Shown here one piece after another: positions 25,151 through 33,272 of a DNA stretch of 34,219 nt; positions within the stretch are counted from its first letter, which is position 1, and every line of letters begins with the position of its first letter. Source of the DNA: Candidatus Halocynthiibacter alkanivorans. Its GTDB lineage: Bacteria; Pseudomonadota; Alphaproteobacteria; Rhodobacterales; Rhodobacteraceae. The stretch is from contig NZ_QOLB01000160.1 of the NCBI RefSeq assembly GCF_003333265.1, forward strand, positions 1 to 34,219, in the 5' to 3' direction. A program made the translations under genes and the position numbers. The notes beneath the pieces were generated by a model. The model saw only the letters and a list, made by a program, of their open reading frames with translations. It did not search any database and had not been told where the DNA came from.

Positions 25151-25338
25151 AAAACCACCTACCTATAATTTTTCAGCGCTAAGCGCCGGAAAAAATTCAC
25201 AAATACAAAAAACTAACATTCACCTTAATGGAACGTTATGTTCATTGGTTAACAAAATATAATAAAAATGCTCTTGTTTTCTATATTCAGTCAAAAACAT
25301 GTGTGTGTGTGGCAAGTTTAACAATCTGCATATAGCTG
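25151..25338. other. AT-rich upstream region of the HYR gene
   Basis: About 190 bases, markedly AT-rich compared with the window, with a short GT run near 25300. It presumably holds the leftward promoter of the surface-protein gene, but I could not fix -35 and -10 boxes. Confidence 0.4.
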
Positions 25339-25450
25339 ACGTTGATGCTGACCGCAGCGAATGGCGGCTCACGGCCTTCTGCGCTTAAATGTGCATGGTG
25401 CAGCATTCGGACCACTTCTCTTTGCCATTTCTGTCACGAACGGCTGTGGT
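25339..25450 (-). repeat. Dispersed intergenic repeat, copy D
   Basis: The reverse complement reads GCCGTTCGTGACAG, ATGGCAAAGAG, TGGTCCGAATGCTGCACC, then GAGCCGCCATTCGCTG, in the same order as copy B. Its tiny frame starts MAKRSGPNAAPCTF. Confidence 0.65.
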
Positions 25451-25506
25451 CTCAACAGGTGGACGCAACACTTTAATCTTTTTTTAGTAAAGATGGAGTG
25501 TGCAGC

Positions 25507-25945
25507 ATGAAGTATCGTCGTCGCATTTATTACTCTGCTTCACAGCGGGTCGAGATATGGGGGCGCTGGCAACGTGGCGAGTCCATGAGGTCGATCGGGC
25601 GGGTGTTTGACCGGCAATCGTCCCCCGGATCGCAAACGTGGTAGCCGCGCGTTGAGCCTTGCGGAACGTGAAGAAATATCCCGAGGGCTCAGCGTCAATT
25701 ATACTCTACGCGCGATAGCCCGACAATTGGGACGTGCACCTTCAACTGGTAGCCGTGAAGTCTGGCGCAACGGCGGGCGATCAGCGTATCGTGCGACAGT
25801 TTCAGATAAGGCCACATGGGATCGTGCCCTGCGTCCCAAACTCTGCAAACTGGCTTGTCACCCGACCTTGAGCCGCTCAGTATCAATGAAGCTTCGTCGC
25901 AAGTGGTCCCCGGAACAAATCGCGGGCTGGCTTAAGCGATCCTAA
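25507..25945 (+). pseudogene. IS30-family transposase remnant
   Basis: The N-terminal part reads MKYRRRIYYSASQRVEIWGR, then ESMRSIGRVFDRQSS. It then shifts frame after a small deletion into PPDRKRGSRALSLAEREEIS, TLRAIARQLGRAPSTGSREV and KWSPEQIAGWLKRS before a stop. This is the helix-turn-helix half of an IS30 transposase. The DDE catalytic core, more than half of the usual 320-400 residues, is absent. No terminal inverted repeats were recognised. Repeat copies D and F flank it. Confidence 0.85.
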
Positions 25946-25949
25946 CTGT

Positions 25950-26008
25950 CATGAACGGCCCATTGCGGACCTTAGCGACTGATGCGGCGAAGGTCCGCTG
26001 CAAGCACC
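25950..26008 (-). repeat. Dispersed intergenic repeat, partial copy F
   Basis: Its reverse complement includes GGGCCGTTCATGACAG, matching 14-15 bases of copy B at 19185-19200. The remainder (TCGCTAAGGTCCGCAATG) is only loosely similar. It starts five bases after the IS30 remnant. Confidence 0.35.
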
Positions 26009-26233
26009 TAGCAGGCCATGGACTTGTATCGTCTTGTTGATGCATCGGATGGAAACCGACTTTGGCGCTGACTACAAAACGAGCGCCTCTTGCCGACTAC
26101 AGGCCCTCATATTTTGCACAGACAAGGCCTGAACGTGTACCCTGAGCGCTGTTACCAATAAAAAATTCCGGATGACCGGTGATGCCCAATTCTGGCCCAG
26201 AGCCCGATTAAACCGGTGTTGAACATGGCCAGA
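26009..26233. other. Spacer after the IS30 remnant
   Basis: I see no gene, hairpin or motif. It lies downstream of the LysR stop codon and probably contains that gene's 3' untranslated region plus decayed element DNA. Confidence 0.4.
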
Positions 26234-27127
26234 TCAGTCCCAACAGGCGAGCAGCCAGTTCTTCAGGAGTGCCGCGTGGCGGGAAAGTGCGCTGCCACCA
26301 GGTTGCAGGAAAAAATAACGTTGCAAACCGCGGGTATCCTGCAAGATATCGCAATACTGCAAGCCAAGAACCCGCACCAGTTCGTCGCTTGCTGGCGCCC
26401 GCGCCAGTGCCACTCCCAGTCCCTGTGCTGCGAGGGTAAACGCGTAGGGCGTCGTGTCAGTCATTCGAAAATCCATCGCGCGCAAGTCGACATCCGGACA
26501 AGAAGACAACAACTGGTGCCAGCCCGAACGGTGTGCCGCGACTTCGAGCAAGGAATGGTTCGCCAGATCGCCAGGTGTTCTTATGGAGCTTGCGACATCA
26601 GGGGCAGCAACCACCTTCAGGGTTTCATGGATAAAGGGCTCAGCCGTGTCGGCAAAATCAGTCACGGACCCAAAGGCGATCTGCAGATCCGGTTCCCGGC
26701 CTGGCAGGATTGTGCGGAAATCAGTGAGGCTTTCTCCGCCGATAACAGTGACCCGCAACCGGGGGTGCGCCGCCTCAAATGCTGCAAGCCGCGAAGGAAG
26801 CCAGCTCATCGCCAGAAGGGTAACCGCCTGTAGTGTAATTGTTGTTTGTCCCGCGCCTCCGAACAAAGCTGCCGCTGTTGTTTCAACTGATGCCAGCGAT
26901 TGCTGAACCACTGGCAGAAACGCGGCGCCTGCGGTGGTCAACGTTACCCGCTGCGGCGCGCGTTGAAACAATTGGCGGCCAAGATGATCCTCCAACGCCC
27001 GGATCTGCTGACTGACAGCCGGGGCGCTCATATTCAGGGTCTCAGCCGCGCGTGCGAAACTCTGTGCCCGCGCCGCAGCTTCGAACACGCGTAACCAGTT
27101 GAGAGAGGGGATTCGTGTCTGCGCCAT
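26234..27127 (-). CDS. LysR family transcriptional regulator, GcvA-like
   Basis: This 297-residue LysR protein has an HTH at residues 6-65 (SLNWLRVFEAAARAQSFARA, NMSAPAVSQQIRALEDHLGR, LFQRAPQRVTLTTAG). The PSLNWLRVFEAAAR opening and SAPAVSQQI are characteristic of the GcvA branch, which controls many amino-acid, betaine and phosphonate genes. The effector domain begins about residue 92 (TITLQAVTLLAMSWLPSRLA). It is divergent from the dioxygenase/HD pair with a 121-base spacer carrying a TTGC-N7-GCAA site. It is the likely regulator of that pair. Confidence 0.92.
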   Translation of the reverse strand: MAQTRIPSLNWLRVFEAAARAQSFARAAETLNMSAPAVSQQIRALEDHLGRQLFQRAPQRVTLTTAGAAFLPVVQQSLASVETTAAALFGGAGQTTITLQAVTLLAMSWLPSRLAAFEAAHPRLRVTVIGGESLTDFRTILPGREPDLQIAFGSVTDFADTAEPFIHETLKVVAAPDVASSIRTPGDLANHSLLEVAAHRSGWHQLLSSCPDVDLRAMDFRMTDTTPYAFTLAAQGLGVALARAPASDELVRVLGLQYCDILQDTRGLQRYFFLQPGGSALSRHAALLKNWLLACWD

Positions 27128-27148
27128 TCACGCAGGATAAGTTCAACT

Positions 27149-27163
27149 TTGCCTCAGTCGCAA
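27149..27163. promoter_or_regulatory. LysR-type operator candidate, TTGC-N7-GCAA
   Basis: TTGC at 27149-27152 and GCAA at 27160-27163 are inverted around seven bases and contain a T-N11-A core, the classical LysR box. It lies 22 bases upstream of the regulator start and 86 before the dioxygenase start, where an autorepression/activation site is expected. Confidence 0.5.
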
Positions 27164-27248
27164 GAAGTCTTTCTGGCCCGGCCGTTCAATTTCACGACAC
27201 AATGAAAGGACACCAGATGACCCCAAGGGACGATGCAAGGACCTCGAA

Positions 27249-28145
27249 ATGCCAAAAGACAGCCCTGTGACCATGTCAGGCAGCCTGACACCTGCCCAGT
27301 TGGACCAATACGAAAAAGACGGATATATCAGCAGTCTTAAAGTGTTTGATTCCCAGACCGTTTCTGAACTGCGCAACGCCATTGAGACGCTTGAAGCAAC
27401 ACACAGCGAGGGCACTGACGGCATTAGTCTTGCCCAGTATTTTCGTGTTAACGGCCATGTCGTAATTCCTTTGTTGTCCAAACTGGCATCCACCCCGGCA
27501 ATCCTGGATGCAGTGCAATCCATTCTCGGCGGCAACCTGCTCGCCTGGGCCGTCGAATTGTTCATCAAGGAACCCGGATCGGAAAAAACCGTGTCCTGGC
27601 ATCAGGACATCACTTACTGGGGCATGGGGGAAACCAATGACGAAGTCACCGCCTGGGTGGCATTGAGTGAGGTCTCTGTCGAAGCAGGTTGCATGCGCTT
27701 TGTCCCCGGGAGCCACACCAATGGCATCGTCAGCCATAACGACACCTTTAGCGAAAGCAATCTGTTGTCGCGCGGTCAGGAAATCGGTGGCATTGACGAG
27801 GCCGATGCGCGCCACGGACCACTGCGGCCAGGAGAAATGTCGCTGCATCACGGGCGGTGCTTCCACGCATCCGGGCCAAACCGCTCTGCCGACCGGCGTA
27901 TTGGGCTGGCAATCCGCTATGTAACGCCGGAGGTGCGGGATGGTCTTACTGGCCGCGACTACGCAATGTTGGTGCGCGGCGTTGATGCGATAAAGGGATG
28001 GACGAATATCGCGGGCCCTCAGGGGTTGTTTACCGCGCCGGACCTGGCGCTTTATCAGCGGATTTTGCGTGACCAGGAAGCTACATTGACAGAGGGTGCT
28101 ACACAGGATGTAGCATTATACGCCACCGGGGAGAACACTACATGA
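27249..28145 (+). CDS. Fe(II)/2-oxoglutarate dioxygenase, phytanoyl-CoA dioxygenase (PhyH) family
   Basis: This 298-residue oxygenase has a facial triad consisting of His118 and Asp120 (SWHQDITYWGMG) and His206 (CFHASGPNRSADRRIGLAIRY), with an Arg at about 217 for the 2OG carboxylate. The intact HxD argues for hydroxylation, not halogenation. The N-terminal SLTPAQLDQYEKDGYISSL is the usual PhyH opening. An ATGA overlap couples it to the HD-domain gene. In the PhnY*/PhnZ pathway a PhyH-family enzyme hydroxylates 2-aminoethylphosphonate before an HD-family oxygenase cleaves it. The same logic is inferred here, but the substrate is not determined. Confidence 0.9.
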   Translation: MPKDSPVTMSGSLTPAQLDQYEKDGYISSLKVFDSQTVSELRNAIETLEATHSEGTDGISLAQYFRVNGHVVIPLLSKLASTPAILDAVQSILGGNLLAWAVELFIKEPGSEKTVSWHQDITYWGMGETNDEVTAWVALSEVSVEAGCMRFVPGSHTNGIVSHNDTFSESNLLSRGQEIGGIDEADARHGPLRPGEMSLHHGRCFHASGPNRSADRRIGLAIRYVTPEVRDGLTGRDYAMLVRGVDAIKGWTNIAGPQGLFTAPDLALYQRILRDQEATLTEGATQDVALYATGENTT

Positions 28146-28762
28146 GCAACAAGGCCGTCGAAAACAACACGTCAGGAAAAGTCTCTTTTACGCAGATGAA
28201 AGACGGAACCAGAGAAGAATACCTGATGCTGCACGAACTGGAGAAACCCTATCTTGGTCTGACGGTTGAGCGCATCATGGATGAACTGCGCCGGCAAGGT
28301 GAAGCAACGCTTGAGGGGTATCAGATCACGCGCCTCGAACACGGGCTGCAATCGGCCACGCGTGCAGAGGCTGACGGATGTGATATCGACTGGGTCGTCG
28401 GGGCACTGCTGCACGATATCGGCGACGGGCTTGCGCCGCAGAACCACGACCGCTTTTCAGCAGAGGTGATCCGTCCCTTTGTCCGCTGGGAGGTGTCATG
28501 GACCGTTGAACATCATGGCCTGTTTCAAATGCTTTATTTCGCACGTCATTACGGATGGGACGAAAACGCTCGCGACCGCTACAAAGACCATCCTTGTTTT
28601 GAAACCTGTGCTGCCTTCTGCGAGCGCTGGGATCAATCTTCGTTTGATCCAGAATATCCGACCAGGACGCTGGAGTATTTCGAACCGATGCTGCGCGAGG
28701 TATTTGCGCGAACGGCCTACGATCCGGCGGTTGTCCAGGAAGGTGTCTCTATCGGTCTGTAA
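28142..28762 (+). CDS. HD-domain protein, probable PhnZ/MIOX-like diiron oxygenase
   Basis: This 206-residue protein has putative metal ligands His67 (RLEHGLQSA), His91-Asp92 (ALLHDIGDG), His102 (QNHDRFSAEV), His124 (TVEHHGLF) and Asp164 (ERWDQSSF). The ligand set resembles the six-ligand diiron site of PhnZ and myo-inositol oxygenase; His67 to His91 spacing is 24, as in PhnZ by my recollection. The basic HVAAKRY-type segment I associate with PhnZ and TmpB is replaced by EHHGLFQMLYFARHYGW, so the substrate may differ. It is fused by a four-base overlap to the dioxygenase gene. A hydrolase function of ordinary HD type remains the main alternative. Confidence 0.8.
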   Translation: MSNKAVENNTSGKVSFTQMKDGTREEYLMLHELEKPYLGLTVERIMDELRRQGEATLEGYQITRLEHGLQSATRAEADGCDIDWVVGALLHDIGDGLAPQNHDRFSAEVIRPFVRWEVSWTVEHHGLFQMLYFARHYGWDENARDRYKDHPCFETCAAFCERWDQSSFDPEYPTRTLEYFEPMLREVFARTAYDPAVVQEGVSIGL

Positions 28763-29108
28763 TTCCGTTTCCTGTCAGCTTGCGAGAGCAGTTTCCGCGT
28801 GCGGTAAAGCTTTTTCTGTCGAACCAGAAAAACATAGCAACGGAGCGACTGCTCCCGCAAGAATGACTGGCGGCCAGGTCCGCACTGCGGTCGTTCGGGC
28901 AAAACGCAGAGAAGGTCGGCAAGCCGTTCGCTGCGTCGAACACTAACGACCACAGTGCCGGACTTTCCTGACAATCTCTGTAAACGCGAAATTCCGGGCT
29001 CTTTGGAAACCGCTTGAATTTGCGGAATCGGAAGCAGTCAATCGCGGCGTTTTCGCGACATCGCTTGCCGCGTGGACTTTACTGACCTTAACTACAACTG
29101 CACTCAAC
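28763..29108. other. 346-base spacer between the HD gene and the M20 gene
   Basis: It is the convergent 3' region of two operons. It contains a short CCGC-GT-GCGG palindrome near 28796, too short for a sure terminator, and a partial dispersed repeat (28876-28943). Confidence 0.4.
28876..28943 (+). repeat. Dispersed intergenic repeat, copy E (5' part)
   Basis: CCGCACTGCGGTCGTT, then GGCAAAACGCAG, a GGTCGGCAAGCCGTTCG segment, and more align with the first 60 bases of copy B. The central and 3' parts are absent. Confidence 0.5.
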
Positions 29109-30254
29109 TCACGACTGTGTGGTTGCAATCTCGATAATGGCTGCAAATACCGCAATGCCATCTTTAAGAATTTCATCGGGGAAGTCATAATCCGGGTTGT
29201 GCAGATCAGGTCGCGTCTCGCCAGCCCCCAATCCAAACATTGCGCCTTCATATAATTTGGTAAATTCACCAAAATCTTCACCCCAACGGAACGGGCGATC
29301 AAGACAGGTAAAGGAGTGGCCTGTCATTTGCGTTGCCTGCCGGATCATGTCAAAACCAAGTTGACCATTTGAAGTGGCGGAAAACTCTTCGCGGATTTCA
29401 AAGTCGATATCCAGCCCGTGTGTCTCAGCCAGGTCCGCAGCACACGCAGTTAGTTCCTGCCACATCTTTTCGACGGTCAGCCCCTGAGCTGATCGCAGAG
29501 TGAAATGAACCTCGCCCTGTGCAGGACAGATGCCAGAGGCCTGCACACCCATTTGATTGTATACTGGAACAATGAGGGCATAGGCATCGGGGTGATCATA
29601 TTTTGCCTGGATATCGCGGGCTTTCAACGTCAGTTCAGCCAGTGCAATGGAGGGGCTGCTGCCCGTTTCAGGCTGAGCGCTATGAGCCTCTTTGCCTGAC
29701 ATTGTTACAGCGACATATTTAACCTCAGACGCGAAGATTCCCGCCTTACAGATGACTTCACCTGCGGCAAACCCCGGTAGATTGTGCAGGGCAAAGACAT
29801 AGTCGGGTTGGATGGGTTCAAGATTCTTGTGACCGCAGCACAGCCGCGCGCCACTCCCTGTTTCCTCATCAGGCTGAAACAGCAGAACCACGCGCCCCTG
29901 TCGCGGCCTGTCTGCAAGGGTCAACGCCAGCCCGGCAAGGATCGTCATATGCCCGTCGTGGCCGCACTTGTGTCCGACACCGTCATAGAGCGAACGATAG
30001 GCGAGATCATCATTGATTTCATGGATAGGGAGGGCATCAAGTTCACAGCGGATAAGCACCGTTTTACCAGAAGAGTAACCTTCATAGATCGCCGCAAAAC
30101 CTGCGCCGCCCAGTGGGATGATGCTGTCGGGCTTCGCGTGTTCTTCAAGAAAACAGCGCATATGGTTGGCAGTTTCAACTTCTTGGCGTGAAACTTCGGG
30201 ATGCGCATGAAGCCAGTGACGCAAGCGGATCAACTGATCCATATTGATGTTCAT
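29109..30254 (-). CDS. M20 family metallo-amidohydrolase, possible N-acetyl-diaminobutyrate deacetylase (DoeB2-like)
   Basis: This 381-residue dizinc hydrolase deacylates N-acyl amino acids. Ligands are Cys97, His99 and nearby residues in HKCGHDGHMTILAG, Glu130-Glu131 in PDEETGSGARLC, and His157 (FALHNLPG). The dimerisation domain holds KEAHSAQPETGSSPSIALAE. The C-terminal ETRPDLHNPDYDFPDE gives the final metal ligand. I start at 30254; a Met four codons on is possible, and an upstream longer frame is unsupported. It is last in the AsnC-ALDH-aminotransferase series, 58 bases after the aminotransferase. An M20 enzyme in ectoine degradation loci removes acetyl from N-acetyl-diaminobutyrate, so that role is a reasonable guess. 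Hippurate-hydrolase-like activity is the alternative. Confidence 0.85.
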   Translation of the reverse strand: MNINMDQLIRLRHWLHAHPEVSRQEVETANHMRCFLEEHAKPDSIIPLGGAGFAAIYEGYSSGKTVLIRCELDALPIHEINDDLAYRSLYDGVGHKCGHDGHMTILAGLALTLADRPRQGRVVLLFQPDEETGSGARLCCGHKNLEPIQPDYVFALHNLPGFAAGEVICKAGIFASEVKYVAVTMSGKEAHSAQPETGSSPSIALAELTLKARDIQAKYDHPDAYALIVPVYNQMGVQASGICPAQGEVHFTLRSAQGLTVEKMWQELTACAADLAETHGLDIDFEIREEFSATSNGQLGFDMIRQATQMTGHSFTCLDRPFRWGEDFGEFTKLYEGAMFGLGAGETRPDLHNPDYDFPDEILKDGIAVFAAIIEIATTQS

Positions 30255-30312
30255 CAAGATGCCTGTTCCCTTTGGTGGATGTCGCGCGGAACGTGCCCGC
30301 GCGACCATAGTG

Positions 30313-31683
30313 TTAGCCTAATGTTTCGCGCACTGCTGCTTCTGTGCTGATGATAACAATATCGGCTTCTTCTTTGGTGAGACAGAAAGGTGGGGCGAAA
30401 CCAAGGATATCGCCCTGTGGCATTGCGCGCCCGATGACGCCCTTGGCAGCCAGGGCTGCTGATACTTTGGCACCAACGCCCTCGGAAGCCTCAAAGAACT
30501 TGCGTCCACTTTTCTCTTGAACGAATTCAATGGCAGCCAGCATGCCGACACCGCGAATATCGCCAACATTCGGGTGGTCTGCCAGACGCTCGCGGAATCC
30601 CGCGCGCAGATAGTCACCCGTTACCACGTTGTTTTCAATCAGGTTAAGGTCATCGATCAGTTTCAGATTCGCTACGCCAGCCGCGGCTCCGATCGGATGT
30701 GCTGAGTATGTCCATCCATGGCCGATGGGGCCAAATTCGTCGGTTCCATCCTCAAGGACCTTCCAAACCTCATCGGACACAATGGAGCCGGACAAAGGCG
30801 CATAGGCAGAGGTCAAGCCTTTGGCGATGGTGATAATATCAGGCTCCATCCCGTAGTGCGTCGAGCCCATCATCGAACCGGTGCGACCAAAGCCCGTCAC
30901 GACTTCATCGGCAATCAACAAAATGTCATGCTTCTTCAGGATCGCCTGAATGGCGGCCCAATATCCTTCGGGTGGTGGAACAATCCCACCCGTGCCCAGC
31001 ACCGGCTCGCCGATAAAGGCGGCGATGTTCTCGGCCCCCTCACGCGCAACAAGCTCTTCCAGTTTCTGTGCGCAGTGAGCGGTAAATTCGGCCTCTGACA
31101 TTTCAAGGTCATCGCGCCGGAAATAGTACGGGGCCTCGGTGTGAATGACTTGATCCAGTGGCAGGTCGAATTTCTTGTGGAACAGTTCAAGCCCCGTCAA
31201 CGATCCGGTCATAAGGCCCGATCCGTGATACCCACGCCAGCGCGAGATGATCTTTTTCTTTTTCGGGCGACCTAGTATGTTATTGTAATACCAGATCAAT
31301 TTGATGTTGGTCTCATTTGCATCGGAGCCACCTAAGCCAAAGTAAACCTTGGACATATTTCCGGGCGCGCGATCCATCACCATCTTTGCCAGGGTGATAG
31401 AGGCTTCGGTGCCGTGACCAACATAGGAATGGTAATACGCCAGCTCATGCGCCTGCGCGGAAATGGCTTCGGCAATCTCAGTGCGCCCATATCCGACATT
31501 CACGCAATATAGCCCGGCGAAAGCATCCAACAGCTTATTGCCATCGCGGTCTTCGATATAGACGCCCTTGGCACCAGAAATCACGCGGGTCGGTGTTTCA
31601 CCACGGGCGTGTTTGGCAAGGTGGGTCGAGGGATGAAAAAAATTCTCGCGGTCCCATTGGCTCATTTGATCATTATGCAGCAT
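30313..31683 (-). CDS. Class III PLP aminotransferase (Atf/DoeD-like omega-amino acid transaminase)
   Basis: This 456-residue fold-type I enzyme has SYVGHGTEASITLAKMV (89-103), the GGS phosphate loop at 118-120 (VYFGLGGSDANETN), Asp259 (LLIADEVVTGFGRTG) and the PLP lysine Lys288 (TIAKGLTSAYAPLS). It starts MLHNDQMSQWDRENFFHPST at 31683, with GAGGA spanning the upstream stop, and so is coupled to the dehydrogenase gene. The start of the group resembles putrescine- and taurine-pyruvate transaminases. In the Ruegeria ectoine locus asnC-ssd-atf has this exact order, where Atf is proposed to act on diaminobutyrate. The substrate is otherwise open (GABA, beta-alanine, diamines). Confidence 0.88.
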   Translation of the reverse strand: MLHNDQMSQWDRENFFHPSTHLAKHARGETPTRVISGAKGVYIEDRDGNKLLDAFAGLYCVNVGYGRTEIAEAISAQAHELAYYHSYVGHGTEASITLAKMVMDRAPGNMSKVYFGLGGSDANETNIKLIWYYNNILGRPKKKKIISRWRGYHGSGLMTGSLTGLELFHKKFDLPLDQVIHTEAPYYFRRDDLEMSEAEFTAHCAQKLEELVAREGAENIAAFIGEPVLGTGGIVPPPEGYWAAIQAILKKHDILLIADEVVTGFGRTGSMMGSTHYGMEPDIITIAKGLTSAYAPLSGSIVSDEVWKVLEDGTDEFGPIGHGWTYSAHPIGAAAGVANLKLIDDLNLIENNVVTGDYLRAGFRERLADHPNVGDIRGVGMLAAIEFVQEKSGRKFFEASEGVGAKVSAALAAKGVIGRAMPQGDILGFAPPFCLTKEEADIVIISTEAAVRETLG

Positions 31684-31693
31684 GTTGTATTCC

Positions 31694-33163
31694 TCAGCTC
31701 CAGTCACGGCAGACGTATTTAATTTCAGTGAATTCTTCGAGGCCATGGCGCGCACCTTCACGGCCAAGACCAGATTGTTTTACGCCACCAAACGGAATGG
31801 GCGGTCCGGTTACAGATGTGCGGTTGATCGCAACCATGCCAAATTCAAGCGCCCTGGACATCCGGTAAATGCGCTTTGGGTTTTGGGTATGAACATACGC
31901 CACCAGCCCATATTCCGTGTCGTTTGCGCGGCGGACAACTTCGTCTTCGCTATCAAAAGGCGTCAGCGCGGCAACCGGCCCAAAGGTTTCTTCGTGCATG
32001 ATGTCAGCCGTGTCCGGCACGTCGATAAGAACTGTGGGCTCAAAGAACAACCGGCCTGCGGCATGGCGCATCCCTCCCAAAGTAAGGCGCGCGCCTTTAG
32101 AGAGGGCATCTGCAACTTGGCTTTCCTGCTTTTGCACCAGACGATCATGCATCAATGGGCCGATGTCCGGATCATCTTTGCCGGGTCCGACCGTCAATGC
32201 GCTGGCGGCTTTGGTAAAGCGGTGGCAGAAATCGTCGTAAATCTCGCGGGCAATAAACAATCGGTTGGCACCAAGACAATCCTGGCCGCTGGTTGCAAAT
32301 TTCGCGGCGATTGCCTCTGAAACCGCACGGTCCAAATCGGCATCGGCGAACACGATGAACGGGGCGTGTCCGCCCAACTCTAACACGAGTCGCTTAACGG
32401 TGTTGGCGCATTGGCGATAGAGCAGGCGACCAACCTCGGTTGAGCCCGTGAACGACAATGCCCGCACACGCGTATCCGCACACCAGGGTGTTACAATAGT
32501 TTTGGCATCCCCCGGCAGCACGTTGAACACGCCCGCTGGTACGCCCGCTTCGTGCGCAAGTTGCGCTAAGGCCAAAGCGGATAACGGAGCCTCTTCTGAG
32601 GGATGCGCGACTATTGTGCACCCAGCCGCCAGCGCTGCTGCAGCTTTGCGCGTCAACATCGCGGATGGGAAATTCCACGGGGTGATTAACGCCACGACGC
32701 CAATTGGTTCTCGCCAAAGCTCTACCTCGGCGTTTTTTAAATGGCTCGTGATGCCCTCGACATTGGCGCGTTTCGCTTCCTCGGCGTAAAACTCGACAAA
32801 GCTCGCCGCATAGGCAATTTCTCCGCGCGCCTCTGATATTGGCTTGCCTTGTTCGGCAACCATGATCTGGGCGAGCTCTTCGCGGTTCTCAATGATTTTT
32901 GCGTGCCACTGCTTTAGTACCAAAGCCCGCTCTTGTGGCAATAGCCCGGCCCATGCTCCAAAGGCGCTTTGTGCGGCGTTAACTGCGTCTTCGGCAATGC
33001 TGGCATCCATCGCGTGAACCGTGGCAATTTCATCACCCGACGCCGGGTCTGTCACCACAAATGTAGTTTTTGCAGTGCGCCAAGCCCCATTAATGTAGCC
33101 CCCGGTCTTAATCAAAGGCATCTGTTTCAGCGACACCGCCTGTGTCTTATCCATCGTGGTCAC
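31694..33163 (-). CDS. NAD(P)-dependent aldehyde dehydrogenase, succinate/aspartate semialdehyde type (Ssd/DoeC-like)
   Basis: This 489-residue ALDH has Asn164 (TPWNFPSAML), Glu262 (LELGGHAP), Cys296 (TSGQDCLGANR) and the FTGSTEVGR loop at 238-246, so the active site is complete. The Lys that normally begins KPSE/KPAE, which contacts the NAD(P) adenosine ribose, is His187 here (AHPSEEAP). The GTG start at 33163 is placed by GGGAG; an ATG three codons later lacks a site. The aminotransferase begins within the stop region. Oxidation of the semialdehyde made by that enzyme is the natural role: aspartate semialdehyde if ectoine-linked, succinate semialdehyde if GABA-linked. Confidence 0.88.
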   Translation of the reverse strand: MTTMDKTQAVSLKQMPLIKTGGYINGAWRTAKTTFVVTDPASGDEIATVHAMDASIAEDAVNAAQSAFGAWAGLLPQERALVLKQWHAKIIENREELAQIMVAEQGKPISEARGEIAYAASFVEFYAEEAKRANVEGITSHLKNAEVELWREPIGVVALITPWNFPSAMLTRKAAAALAAGCTIVAHPSEEAPLSALALAQLAHEAGVPAGVFNVLPGDAKTIVTPWCADTRVRALSFTGSTEVGRLLYRQCANTVKRLVLELGGHAPFIVFADADLDRAVSEAIAAKFATSGQDCLGANRLFIAREIYDDFCHRFTKAASALTVGPGKDDPDIGPLMHDRLVQKQESQVADALSKGARLTLGGMRHAAGRLFFEPTVLIDVPDTADIMHEETFGPVAALTPFDSEDEVVRRANDTEYGLVAYVHTQNPKRIYRMSRALEFGMVAINRTSVTGPPIPFGGVKQSGLGREGARHGLEEFTEIKYVCRDWS

Positions 33164-33272
33164 AATGTTAATCTCCCTCTAGTGAGGCGAGTTTAGGCTC
33201 TTGCAATAGAAGGTGAGCCCAAAGTTGCCTGCAAACTCAGAAGAAACAATGGAATAATCGGAAAACTGCAGA

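Noticed and set aside
27205-27273. 22-residue upstream frame beginning MKGHQMTPRDDA overlapping the dioxygenase start
   Set aside because: There is no Shine-Dalgarno or codon pattern to suggest a leader peptide. It is probably chance.
27249-28762. Direct assignment of the oxygenase pair as phnY*/phnZ or tmpA/tmpB
   Set aside because: The architecture is similar, but TmpA belongs to a different 2OG family, and the HD protein lacks the basic substrate segment expected in PhnZ/TmpB. Gene symbols are therefore withheld.
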